DNA of 64,000 nucleotides, taken from positions 992,001 through 1,056,000 of the forward strand of contig JABRWF010000001.1 in NCBI GenBank assembly GCA_018343915.1, written 5' to 3'. Each line of letters opens with the position of its first letter. Position 1 is the stretch's first letter. Positions 9,030 to 19,502 of the stretch are shown here, piece by piece. A program made the position numbers and the translations under genes. This DNA is from Agroathelia rolfsii (Eukaryota; Basidiomycota; Agaricomycetes; Amylocorticiales; Amylocorticiaceae). The notes under the pieces were generated by a model that saw only the letters and a program-made list of their open reading frames with translations, was not told the origin of the DNA and did no database searches.

Positions 9030-9876
9030 TGTCAAGGGTCTACTCCTTGACTATGTTACGTTGGGCATAGAGAGCCTACTTGTGACACAACCAAATAATA
9101 AACGCTCTCAACACCAAGACTAAGTACCTAAGAAAATAAGTTTTCCCACAGGTACGCAAATCCCTTATCTATTGGGGTGCACTGGGTACTCTGCTTAAGT
9201 TCTTACGATGCTCTTATGAATAATTCTCACACGCTTACGAGGGGATTTGCACCACCTCCTAGTATAAGGAAAAGGGAGAGAGAAAGGGAGAGTGTGCTAG
9301 GACGAGGGGCCTAGGCCTGAGGAATATACCCTGAAGGCAAAGTTTTTATTAGTAATCTATCTAATGAATACAATCCTTGGTTACTTGCCTGAAGGCAAAG
9401 AGGTCAAAGCTGAGCTCTTCAGGACAAGTTACATGCACTTTTTATACTACTATGGAATGGTCCGTGTGCGGCATGGATGGTCTGTGCACAGAGGGAAATA
9501 GAAGCATAGAATGTAGCAATGCAGGGAAAGAGCTTTTACCCTAACTCCACCGGGCATCCGTGTGGAGATCCGTTTCCAGACCAATACCGGTAATCATTAG
9601 GAATTGCTCAGGGAAGGAAGGCTGTGTTCCTGGGCTGTGCATAATGTTGAAATAGAAGTTTGCGCAGCCCCGAGATTACTCCTGTGACGTGCGGCTTGGT
9701 ACACGTGAGGGCCAATCACATGACCACTGCACTGCCCACAGTCCACGCCCTAAAGGGGTAACTTTTATAAGGAAAATAATAGGAAAAGAAAGGAAAATGT
9801 AATAATTAAATAAGTAGTAGTCCGAATAATACAAGAAAATAACCGAAAAATTGGCGAAAATTCCCAACTCATGACA
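9030..9876 (-). repeat. GYP-2 3' LTR
   Basis: It is 847 bp, reading TGTCAAGGGTC...ACTCATGACA on the plus strand. It matches 16375-17221 closely, with scattered transitions. A TATA box lies about 30 bases before the self-primer tract, as in the 5' LTR. Confidence 0.92.
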
Positions 9877-9896
9877 TTACCCCCTTCCTAAGGGGA
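9877..9896 (-). other. GYP-2 polypurine tract
   Basis: On the minus strand AGGAAGGGGGTAA runs straight into the LTR start TGTCATGAG. This is the expected plus-strand primer of an LTR retrotransposon. GYP-1 has a similar tract, GAGAAGGGGGTAA, at 20985-20998. Confidence 0.75.
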
Positions 9897-12800
9897 TTTC
9901 CTCTGGAACATCCCAAGTTCCCATGTTCCTCCGATCTTTTCCGTTGTCTCCGTAAAGTTCTCTATTGGTCTGAATGGTAAATCCGCAAAGACTGCAGCCA
10001 ATAAGCGTTTAGGTGCTTTGGGATTTTTTTTGTGGAAGTCCCTGATTAGTCGTGGTGCATTTGTAATGTTTGATTCCTTTTCCCACGAATCTTCTCCAGG
10101 ATATCCTCTCTATTCGACTAGGTATTCGAGCTTCTTGGTTCTTGGGCTTAGGCGGCTATCTTTGATACGCAAGACCTCATGTTCTTCTTCTCCTTCTATT
10201 TCCACAACCTCTGGGACGGGTACAAGGGGTCTAGATTCCACCTGGATATGTGGTTTGATTAAGGATACGTAGAACACATCATGGATCGTCCACCTTTTTG
10301 GAATCGCAAGCCGTACTGCCCGGTTTCCAATGAGTTCGGTGATCTTGTATGGTCCGATCCATTTTGCTCCGAGCTTTTTTGAGGGTTGTGCCAATTTGAT
10401 GTTCTCAGTGCTTAACCAGACCTTATTTCCCACAGCATATTTCGGAATTTCTGATGCGTGTTTGTCGAAGAAGTACTTCATTTGACTTACTGCATAGTCC
10501 AGGGCTGCCTTGGCGTCTTCTTGGAGCTCCTTGACTTTTTCCGTCCACAGTTGTGCTCCTTCTGTACTAGGGATTCCTACCGTTGTAAGGTTCATTTGGG
10601 GGGAGAAGCCGTAGTTCATTTCAAAAGGGGAGGAGCCTGTGGAAGCCTGTTGTCGGTTATTGAGCGCAAATTCCGCCAAAGGGAGGAGGCCTGCCCAATT
10701 ATCCTGCCGGTGGGAAATGTAGTTTCGGAGATAGACTTCGACTTCCTGGTTGAGACGTTCCGTTTGACCATCAGATTGCGGGTGATAGGCGGTGGACAGG
10801 GATGTCTTGATTTCCAGTCACTTGTGGATTTCCCTCATTACTTTTCCTGCAAACTGGGGTCCACGGTCCGAAGTCCATTGTTTAGGTAACCCGTGTAACC
10901 GGAAAACGTGTGCCAAATAGAGATCCGCCATTTCTGATGCCGTAATTGCTTCAACACAGGGTATCAGGTAGCACATCTTGGTCAGCCTGTCTACTACCAC
11001 TAAAATGGAATCGAAGCCTTGTGATTTTGGGAGTTTGACAATCATGTCGGAAGTAACGTGTTCCCAAGGTCTTTCAGGGGTTGGCAAGGGCGCTAGAGAT
11101 CCTACGGGCATAGATTGGGCTGTTTTAGAGGCTAGGCAGTTTGGGCATAAGGCAACATAATCATTAACTGCCTTTGTGAGTCCAGGCCACCAATAATTTC
11201 GGGAGACTAGTTCAAGGGTTTTGTGACGGCCGGGGTGGCCTGCTGACGGGACATCATGGTGTAATCTGATTATGTCATTGTGGAGCGTGGTATCACGTGG
11301 TACGTAAACCTTGCCAAGGTGCAGGATTAAACCATTTTCTTCATTCCATTCTTCTAACCCCTTTTGCAACTTGACCGGGCCAAGTTCCTTGACCAATCCT
11401 AAAGCGTTTGCTATTTCCGCATCTCTTCCCTTGCTTTGAATTCTGTCCAGAATATTCTTTTCTCCTTGTATTTCTATATGACCCCTTCTTGCGGCATTGA
11501 TTCGAAACAGTTTAGGATCTAAGACAACTTGGTCAAGGTTATCTTCTTCATCGGATCGTTGAAAATCCGGTCGGCAAGAAAGAGGGTCAGTGCGGCCGTT
11601 TTCGGATCCTCGGAGATAGGAGATAGTAAACCGGAATTTGGAAAGGAAGAGAGACCACCTTGCTTATCATCTGGTTAAGTTCCGAGCTGTTTTCCAGTAT
11701 TCCAGGTTTTTATGGTTGGTCCGGATTTTGAAGGGGTATGGGAGACCAATAAGGTAGTGGCGCTAAGCATCGAGAGCTCTGATAATACCTAACATTTCTT
11801 TGTCCCAGATGTTGTAATTATGTTCTGCATCATTCATGGCTTGGGACAGAAATGCAATTGGTCTCCACGAGCTGTCTTCCTGCTTCTGGAGGAGTACGGC
11901 ACTGGTGGCGAAGTTGGAGGCATCGGTTTCTAAGCGTGTTTCAGCAGTCTAGTTGTATGCTCCTAGTACTGGGGCTGAGGTAAAAGCTTTCTTCAGGCTA
12001 TCAAATGCTTCTTGTTCTTCCGGACCCCATTTCTATTCGGTTTTGCCGGTTAGCCGATCCAGGGGTTTACAGATTTGAGCAAAGTTCCAAATGAAGTGCC
12101 GGTAGTAGTTCGCGAGACCACGGAAACGTCGGACATCAGAGACCTTCTGGGGAACAGGCCACTCCAGAACCGCTTTAACCTTTTCGGGTGTCATACGGAT
12201 TGAGCCAAAGGAGACCAAAGCGCCTAATATGTCTACTTCGAGAACATCGTACTCAAACTTCTCGAGGTTTGTGAACAGATCATTTGCTTTGAGGACACTT
12301 AGTACTTCCAGGACTTGTTTGCATAGTTCAGCTTCTGTTTGTGCCCCGATAATGATGTCATCAATGTAATGGACCATCCATCCTAACTGGTTGAACTTGT
12401 AAAAGAGGTCGTCCATCATGGTTTGCATAGTCGCTGGCGCATTGTATAAGCCGAATGTCATAACAGTTGGCTCAAAAAGACCTTTGTTGGTGATAAATGC
12501 CGCTTTATGCTCGTCTCCTTCTTGAATTCGGATATTGTTGAAACCCCATCAAAGGTCGATTTTGCAAAAGGTTCGGAACTTAGTCATCTTATCTTGGAGT
12601 TCAGAAATAAGTGGGAGAGGGTAAGCATTTTCGATTGTTTCAGCATTAAGCTTCCGGTAGTCTTGGATGGGTCGAAGGGTACCATTCTTTTTTGGGACAA
12701 AAAACATTGGAGCGGCAATAGGGCTTTCTGATTTTCTGATGTACCCTTTCTCAAGGTTTTCTTTGAGGTAGTCTACCAACGCTTCTTCTTCTTTGACTGA

Positions 12801-13423
12801 AAGAGGATAGGCCTTGCTTCTTCGGAGTTGTGCTCCATCTTTTAGCTTGATCTTGTGGTCCCAAGGTTTTCTGAGTGGCATTCTTTGGGAGGCTTCCTTG
12901 GAGAAGACGGGCGCGTATTCTGATGCCCATTCTGGTAGGAGGCTGGAGGCAATGGTCATGCGGTCTGGGTGTGTGACTTTTCCTGCAGACCAGTCTATTA
13001 CTGGATTTTCCAACCGGAGCCAGTCTATTCCGAGGATTACGTTCTCAGGTCCTATATCTGTGACCAAAAAGGGAAGCTTCTTTTGGATACCCCCAATGCT
13101 TGTTTCAAGAATGGTAATTTCTTCGATTCTGCCTTGAGCATTTAGCAAATTGTCTATGTTATATACAGGTATGGTACAAGGTAATTTTTTTGTTTTTATT
13201 TTGTTTTCTTTTACAAACCGAGAATGGATAAAGAAAGAGGAAGCTCCTGAGTCTATTATTGCTACTGTTACAAGGGAGGAGAACTGTCCATGGAACATAA
13301 TAGGGATATGGAGGTGCTGTCCATGCGCACCAGAAATTGAAACTGAGTTAAGGGAGAGGAAAGAAGAAAAATGATTAGAGAGATAGGGGTCGGCCGAAAT
13401 GGCCCTTTCCGTCAACCCTTCTA
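9884..13423 (-). pseudogene. GYP-2 pol: protease, RT, RNase H, integrase, chromodomain
   Basis: Pol is in the -1 frame after gag. From 13415 downward: protease with AIIDSGASSFFI; RT start PMFFVPKKNGTLRPIQDYR; RT core with MVHYIDDIIIGA near 12360; RNase H region with TDAS near 11920; integrase zinc part (HPGRHKTLEL...CPNC) and catalytic D (TSDMIVKLP), D (TSDRGPQF) and E (SDGQTERLNQE) at 10720-11300; linker; chromodomain LEYLVE...GYPGEDSWE at 9990-10130. The frame is interrupted near 12550, 12033, 11950, 11766, 11676, 10818 and 10125. Nearly all stops fit Arg, Gln or Trp codons hit by C to T on one strand. The polyprotein would process, copy and integrate the element. Confidence 0.88.
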
Positions 13424-13430
13424 AAAACCC
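13424..13430 (-). promoter_or_regulatory. Candidate -1 frameshift heptamer, GYP-2
   Basis: G GGT TTT is followed at once by the gag stop TAG (13421-13423). Slipping back one base puts translation into the frame of TERAISADPY and the protease. The same heptamer is at the GYP-1 junction. Confidence 0.65.
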
Positions 13431-13574
13431 GCTTTATCCTTAAATGCGGCAAGCGCCATGGCCTGTTGTTCTACTAAGGCTTGTAGATCGGCCATTGTCA
13501 TCGTAGAAGATCCTTCATTGATGTCGTCATTGGCAGCAGAGGTGCCTAGTTGGTCAGCTGTCGGAGCAGGGGGT

Positions 13575-14582
13575 TGTCAAGGCTTATGCGCTTGACTAAT
13601 CCAATGAACACAACCCTCTGTAAGGTACAAGGGTGGGCTGTAAAGCCGGGTTTTACGTGTATGACTTGGTTGGATATATACAAATACCCACGTGCTCCCG
13701 TTGCTACCCTTTCATAATAGGGCACTCCCTTAGTACTTTACTAAGCTCGTGTATCGGTACTCTAGACGTTTTAGTCTTCCCGTGTTACTCGCTTCATGTC
13801 AAATACTGTGGTTGCGCTTCTTACTCAGAATAGGCGGCTTAGCCCACCGTGGTCTACAAATGTTTGCAGGGACTTGTTACTGCCCTGGCCTAAGTGAATA
13901 GGACTTCTTATCATACGTGTGCCCTCTAATGTATTAGGGACTTGCAGACTTAATGTGCCTTCTTGTATCAAGGCTTAATACGCTTACTAAGATGCCCTAA
14001 AGGCCTTACTCTTAATAAGAAAGGGGGGGAGAGAGAGAGGTTGGGCTAGGATGTGTGTAAGCCTAAAGGCAAAATATATTAGTTATATGTAGGGGATACA
14101 AGTGGGGAGGGTGCCCTTACCTGAAGGCGAAAAGGTTGAAGCTAAGGTTCAGGTAAGGGCTACATGCTTGTATTTATACATAAATGAAAGGGCCCGTGCG
14201 CAGCCTTGATGGTCTGTGCGCAGCCGGGGTTCGTAAGCAAGATCGTGTCAAATGCAGGGGCAGTGCTTTGTGACTAAGTCCGATGAGCAACCGATTGGAG
14301 TGATGAGTCTAGTACTCCTTAGTAATTGCACAGTGATCGGAACGACCCTGGTTCCTGAGTCTAGACCTTTTGATGAAAAGGAATGATCTAGACTCCGCCT
14401 TCCTAATATACTCTTGTCACAAGCACTCCTGTCACGTGGGGCTAACACAGCCAGTCACACGCGCGTCAAGATGTCGCCTGCAAGGTATTTTGTCCGTATC
14501 TCAGTCAATAAAAATCGTAAAAATACAATAAAAATATGTACATGTTTGTAAGAAAAAGGCAAAAAATGTCCAACTCATAACA
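13575..14582 (-). repeat. GYP-1 solo LTR, TSD GGGGT
   Basis: It is 1,008 bp, reading TGTCAAGGCTT...CAACTCATAACA on the plus strand. GGGGT flanks it at 13570-13574 and 14583-14587. It splits GYP-2 gag, so GYP-1 was active after this GYP-2 copy arrived. Confidence 0.92.
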
Positions 14583-15914
14583 GGGGTGCTGTCATTGTGG
14601 TTGCCTGGATCCTTGGCTTGGAACCTTGGTATCTCGAAACCCTAGGATTCATGCAGTTAGAGGCGAAGTGCCTCCATTGTTGGCAGTTATAGCACTGCAC
14701 CGTGCTTAGGTCACGAGGTGGACGACGAGAGCCTTGGGGAGCTGTGCCAGATGGGGGGAGGGGGGCTTGTGTAGCATTGATAGTGATTGGATTTGCTGCT
14801 ATTCCTTGGTTCTGGAAACGAGGTCGGGGTTTCCAGCCATCGGTCCAGATTCCCGCGTCTCGAAGCCCTTCTTCGGCATCAACCGCAGCTTCCATCAGGT
14901 GTTCCAGTGTGTCTCGGCGTTCCTTCGGATATCCACTGATTACTCCCTTGATTTTTGGGGACAAAGCTTGCCAGTATCGCACCCTAAGGTCCTCATCCGA
15001 CAATTTGGTCTGGTTCGCAAGGGTAGAGAAGGTTGCCGTAAAGTCCGCGATTGAGGATGTGCCCTGCTTCAAGTCCTGTAGTTTTTGTAGGGCGATCCTA
15101 CCAAAGTCTCTTGCACCATATAACGCTTTAAACTTGGCATATAGGTCTTTTTCAAAGTTGAATCCTTTTGTGTCAATGACGTCATCAAACTTCTGACTCC
15201 AAGCTTTTGGAGCGCCTTCTAACAGTCCTACAAAGAACCTGGCCTTTGTGTAGTTGGTAGCATAAATCTTTGGATTGAGTTTTATGTGGTTCTCAAATCC
15301 AAAGACAAACGACTGGTATTTTGACCAGTCTCCTGACCATTTCTCGGGAGCTTGTCCTATCTCCTTAGGGGTAGACAATGATGCGACGGTAACAGGGGCT
15401 GGTTGCTCTCGTTCAAGGAGGTCAGCAAAGCACACCTGAGTTTCTTGCATCTGCTCCATAGAAGCTTGGATGCGGGCTTGGTTAGATTGGAGAAGTACCA
15501 GGATCTGGCCTAGTTCTTGTGGTAGTGACATCTCAGCAGGTTCTTCTTCTTTGAGGGCTTCTCTGCATCTTTCTCTGCGGTGTTCGCGGTGGCTTTTAGA
15601 AGGAGAGGGGTGCGGTACGACGGGTGATTCGGGATACGAGGCTTCTGTAGTAAAGCGCCGACGGAATTCAGAAGGGGAGGGATATTCTGAAGGTGCTTCT
15701 TCTTGCCCTTCTGGAGTTTTGGGGGGGGATGCTTGAGTGGAGATGGCTTCTTCGCCGGATTCCTCTTCCTCTTCTTCAGAAATATGCGGAGCTGAGCTCG
15801 ACGCGACTTCTCTTGTGACCTCGGGGGGGGGAGGCGGTGGACTTGGCGGCCCAAGGGACCGGTACTTCTTTGGGCTGATAGGATGTGCCCTTACATGTAC
15901 TCATTCACAGAGCG

Positions 15915-16361
15915 TGATACGGTTTTCTTCGTCACCGGTGGTCGTACCGGTTTCCAGATGCGGTCAGCGAGATTTTCTTCTTCTTCTGGGGCTAGAGCTT
16001 GCCCGTATAGTAGTCACACAAAAATCACGCAAAAGTTTGAATGGCAGGGGGGGATGGTAAAAGTGCCACTCACGCTTAGCAATAATAAACTTTAATTCCC
16101 AGTGGGAACTCCTAGAACACCAGACTTTTTAGGCCTGTATTGTGCTTCAGATACAGCCAGAAAATCGCGTAGGACGTATACGCTATTTCTGTCTAGACGG
16201 AGTTGTAAACAGGCTTTGGAGGGCTCTGCACAATGGCTTTCTAAAGTAGTTTATTACTTACGTGCTCAGAAGTTGTTTTATGTAAAAGGAAAGAATGCGC
16301 TCTTTGTAAGCAATCACTAATTGCTTCTTCTCAGACCGCGAGAGTCCGAGGGAGGCCTGGT
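15915..16361 (-). other. GYP-2 5' leader, no gene seen
   Basis: About 450 bases lie between the primer site and the likely gag start. I see no coding signal. It should be the untranslated leader and packaging region. The GYP-1 leader (1176-1576) is of similar length. Confidence 0.5.
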
Positions 16362-16372
16362 AGCTTCAACCT
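16362..16372 (-). promoter_or_regulatory. GYP-2 primer binding site, self-priming type
   Basis: AGGTTGAAGCT on the minus strand begins two bases after the LTR. It pairs with AGCTTCGACCT (16746-16756) in the R region with ten Watson-Crick pairs and one G-U. The R tract lies about 30 bases after a TATA box (16784-16791). Confidence 0.55.
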
Positions 16373-16374
16373 AA

Positions 16375-17221
16375 TGTCAAGGGTCTACTCCTTGACTATG
16401 TTACGTTGGGCGTAGAGAGCCTACTTGTGACACAACCAAACAATAAATGCTCTCAACACCAAGACTAAGTACCTAAGAAAATAAGTTTTCCCACAGGTAC
16501 GCAAATCCCTTATCTATTGGGGTGCACCGGGTACTCTGCTTAAGTTCTTACGATGCTCTTATGAATAATTCTTATACGCTTACGAAGGGATTTGCACCAC
16601 CTCCTAGTATAAGGAAAAGGGAGAGAGAAAGGGAGAGTGTGCTAGGATGAGGGGCCTAGGCCTGAGGAATATACCCTGAAGGCAAAGTTTTTATTAGTAA
16701 TCTATCTAATGAATACAATCCTTGGTTACTTGCCTGAAGGCAAAGAGGTCGAAGCTGAGCTCTTCAGGACAAGTTACATGCACTTTTTATACTACTATGG
16801 AATAGTCCGTGTGCGGCATGGATGGTCTGTGCGCAGAGGGAAATAGAAGCATAGAATGTGGCAATGCAGGGGAAGAGCTTTTACCCTAACTCCACCGGGC
16901 ATCCGTGTGGAGATCCATTTCTGGACCGATACCGGTAATCGTTAGGAATTGCTCAGGGAAGGAAGGCTGTGTTCCTGGGCTGTGCATAATGTTGAAATAG
17001 AAGTTTGCGCAGCCCTGAGATTACTCCTGTGATGTGCGGCTTGGTACACGTAAGGGCCAATCACATGACCACTGCACTGCCCACAGTCCACGCCCTAAAG
17101 GGGTAACTTTTATAAGGAAAATAATAGGAAAAGAAAGGAAAATGTAATAATTAAATAAGTAGTAGTCCGAATAATACAAGAAAATAACCGAAAAATCGGC
17201 GAAAATTCCCAACTCATGACA
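16375..17221 (-). repeat. GYP-2 5' LTR
   Basis: It is 847 bp and ends ACTCATGACA on the plus strand. It holds a TATAAAAA box (16784-16791, minus strand) and the self-primer tract (16746-16756). Confidence 0.92.
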
Positions 17222-17266
17222 AAATTGGTTCCCAAGTGAAGACACAGAGTGTGACTTCAGGGGGAG

Positions 17267-17389
17267 TGTTATAATCAGAAGAATTCACACTCTAGTAATG
17301 GCAAGATAGCTCAGTTGGTAGAGCACCTGTATATATAACGGGAGGCCCTGGGTTCAATTCCTAGTCTAGCCAATTTTCTAGTTTTATCA
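17267..17389 (+). repeat. tTRIM LTR 3 (3' end of tandem array)
   Basis: It is 123 bp with a tRNA-like sequence at 17300-17372, preceded by the CAGGGGGAG polypurine tract and followed by the TSD GAGAA. Confidence 0.9.
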
Positions 17390-17394
17390 GAGAA

Positions 17395-17525
17395 ACCCAA
17401 AGTCAACATTCTCAGTTTTATTGTCTCCTACCGTCAAGTTTGTATAGATCCCGAAAAGGTTAAACCTATCCTAGACTGGCCAACCCCTAAGAATGTCAAG
17501 GAAGTCTGCAAGTTCCGTGGACTAG
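17395..17525 (+). pseudogene. GYP-1 pol, RT end
   Basis: The pol frame resumes with KPKVNILSFIVSYRQV and runs to PILDWPTPKNVKEVCKFRG, matching GYP-2 (AVLEWPVPQKVSDVRRFRG). It stops at the LTR-3 insertion at 17526. Confidence 0.7.
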
Positions 17526-18398
17526 TATCATGACCCGCCAATACACCCGGCTGCCGAACGTCCCAATCACGCACATCGACACACGCAAACACCTACGACA
17601 GAATCACCAGCAACGTCCTCCCTTCTGAGTCGCCACGTACCCCGTGCATCGGACACGTTTCCAATGTGTCCGCCGACATTTCCCCGGAGCCATGTGCAAA
17701 GCCGCCCTTTGCGCTTCCTTCCCATTATCGATGCGCTTCTGTCCATCAGAGTGTTCCACATGCCGACTAGACTTCTCAATGTCAATCCCCAAGTTGCCAT
17801 GTGTCCCCATCAGTGGATCCTTCCTATCTGGGAAGATCGCACTTGGACTTTCCCCATGATTGCGCTCTGATTGACAATCAGACCGCCGATGGTTCCAAAG
17901 GAATGCATCCCCACCTTTGTGCACAGCGTGGCACGACTACCAGAGCACACGGTGCGCGCTGGATCCTATTGTTCTTATTGTTTTTCATCCCTTTCTTTAT
18001 TTATCTTTCTGCGACTACTATATTCTAGTATATAGTACTATACTTGATGTAGTAGATACAGTAGTCGGAAAATTAAGTGTGTTTGGCCCTAAACAAGCCC
18101 TACACCTGCTACATCATCAGCGGTCAACCTGTGGACTCGAGCGTCCTCAAGTATCTCATCTAGTATCTCGTCTCCGCTTGGTCTCTCCGCTCTACGCATG
18201 ATCTCGCCGGACCTCCTGTTCAACCTGCTGAATGCTTGACTGCTCGCCGCACCACCCGTATCACCGCAGGCTCCGAGATATCGAAGAGGCGACTCCACGA
18301 ACCCACAGGGCTGCCATCTGGCAGTGAGCCGCTTAGCAGTTAGCACCCCAGGGGCATCGCCGCACCGCCTGAGCTAGCTACGAAGGCAGCTCTTGACA
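17526..18398 (+). repeat. LTR-3 solo LTR, TSD ACTAG
   Basis: It is 873 bp. ACTAG flanks it at 17521-17525 and 18399-18403. The first two bases are TA instead of TG, a G to A change at the terminus. It ends CTTGACA. Confidence 0.88.
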
Positions 18399-18403
18399 AC
18401 TAG

Positions 18404-19136
18404 CTAACTACTATAGGCGTTTCATTTGTGACTTTGGGAAAATCTGCAAACCTCTGGATTGTCTTATGGGTAAGGTTGACTGGACTTGGGGTTCCAAGGA
18501 GCAAGAAAGTTTTGACAATCTCAAGAAGGCTTTTAGTACTGCCCCTATACTATGGTCCTATGACTAAAGAGCCCCAACTCAAGTCAAAACAGATGCCTCC
18601 TCCTACACTACTGGTGCAGTTCTTAGTCAGAAGGATGAATCCAGTGCATGGCACCCCATTGCTTTCCTATCTCAATCCATGAATGATGCAGAAAGAAATT
18701 ATGACATTTGGGATAAAGAAATGCTTAGGGTCATTCGTGTGCTAGACCATTGGCACTACTTGCTCCAAGGACTACCTGAACCATTTGGAATCTGGATGGA
18801 CCATAAGAACCTTGAATACTAGACCACCGCTCGTAATCTTACTTGCTGATAAGCTTGCTGGTTGTTGTTCCTTGTGGATTATAACTTCCGGATCCATTAC
18901 TAAAAGGGTGCAGAAAATAGCAAGGCTGATACACTTTCTAGACGTCCTGATCTCCAAGTCTCCAATGCGGATGACAATCAAGATGTAATCCTACTGGATC
19001 CCAAGCTGTTCCAAATTAACACTGCTAGGAAAGGTCATGTTTTGATGAAAGGAGAATCCAAGCTGCTCAAAAAGATCCGGAATGCTTCTCCCAAAGCAGA
19101 GGTTGCAGAGGCACTATGACTAGTCAAAGACTTAGG
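18404..19136 (+). pseudogene. GYP-1 pol, RNase H part
   Basis: It begins ANYYRRFICDFGKICKPLD, then GSKEQESFDNLKKAF, KTDASSYTTGAVLSQK (first RNase H aspartate) and AFLSQSMNDAERNYDIWDKE. Several stops interrupt it, matching positions of Arg, Gln or Trp codons in GYP-2. It is cut at 19137 by a COP-B-type solo LTR. Confidence 0.7.
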
Positions 19137-19497
19137 TGTTAAAATTAGGGGTGTAATACTATAATATATTAACCTCGGCTGTATAAAGAGAAACAACTCT
19201 ATTTTATTCACCTATAATATATTACTACAAGAGTATTAGAATATATGTGAATATAAGAATGCTAAAGCACTTACACCTCAGCTGTATAAAGAGAAACAAC
19301 TGAGGTACAAAGGGTCTAAAGTGTGGCACAGTATAAACAGTAGTCATGTGACCACGGAAGCAAAAAACATGTAACGAGCTATATGTAGCGAGTAATGTAA
19401 AAGTCCATAATGCATCGTTCCATGAAGATTAAAGACAAGAGAGGAAAAGGAATAGAAAATGTTACACATATTTATGATCCAACTTTGTCCTTCAACA
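19137..19497 (-). repeat. COP-B-type solo LTR, TSD TTAGG
   Basis: It is 361 bp, reading TGTTAAAATTAGG...CTTCAACA on the plus strand. TTAGG flanks it at 19132-19136 and 19498-19502. It is very close to 38984-39344 and differs mostly by transitions. It carries the predicted LTR intron: donor GTGTAAGT, branch CTAAT, acceptor TATAG. Confidence 0.92.
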
Positions 19498-19502
19498 TTA
19501 GG

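Larger units (their letters stand above)
13421..15914 (-). pseudogene. GYP-2 gag, split by a GYP-1 solo LTR
   Basis: The main open part starts at the ATG at 15531 (MSLPQELGQILVLLQ) and reads 318 codons through capsid and a CCHC-like knuckle (CYNCQQWRHFASNC). It continues in frame after the solo LTR (13575-14582) to ADLQALVEQQAMALAAFKD and TAG at 13421. In-frame sequence upstream of 15531 encodes a proline-rich, acidic leader like that of GYP-1 gag. The likely true start is an ATG near 15914, separated from this frame by a C homopolymer near 15823-15831 that may have gained or lost a base. Confidence 0.8.
9030..17221 (-). mobile_element. GYP-2 chromodomain Ty3/gypsy element, TSD AAATT
   Basis: Two 847-bp LTRs (9030-9876 and 16375-17221) flank gag and pol. 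AAATT occurs at 9025-9029 and 17222-17226. Length is 8,192 bp including a GYP-1 solo LTR at 13575-14582. The interior carries gag with CCHC, protease DSGA, RT YIDD, RNase H, HHCC integrase with D, D and E, and a chromodomain. Stops in pol make this copy dead, though most motifs survive. It is younger than the GYP-1 copy and the tTRIM array that contain it. Confidence 0.92.
8546..17389 (+). mobile_element. Tandem tTRIM: LTR-interior-LTR-interior-LTR, TSD GAGAA
   Basis: Three 123-bp LTRs (8546-8668, 8808-8930, 17267-17389) alternate with two 139-bp interiors. One pair of TSDs flanks the whole array: GAGAA at 8541-8545 and 17390-17394. The second interior is split after 9029 by the GYP-2 element (9030-17221). 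Without that insertion the array is 647 bp. It has no coding capacity beyond a 14-codon reading frame starting at the primer-site ATG. Each LTR contains a full tRNA-like sequence. It is inserted in the RT domain of GYP-1. Confidence 0.88.

Noticed and set aside
10458..10889. 143-codon plus-strand ORF inside GYP-2
   Set aside because: A shadow of the integrase-coding strand; composition and lack of motifs show no independent gene.
19137..19497. MITE (hairpins and palindromes inside)
   Set aside because: Ends, 5-bp TSD, length and alignment with COP-B LTRs identify it as a solo LTR.
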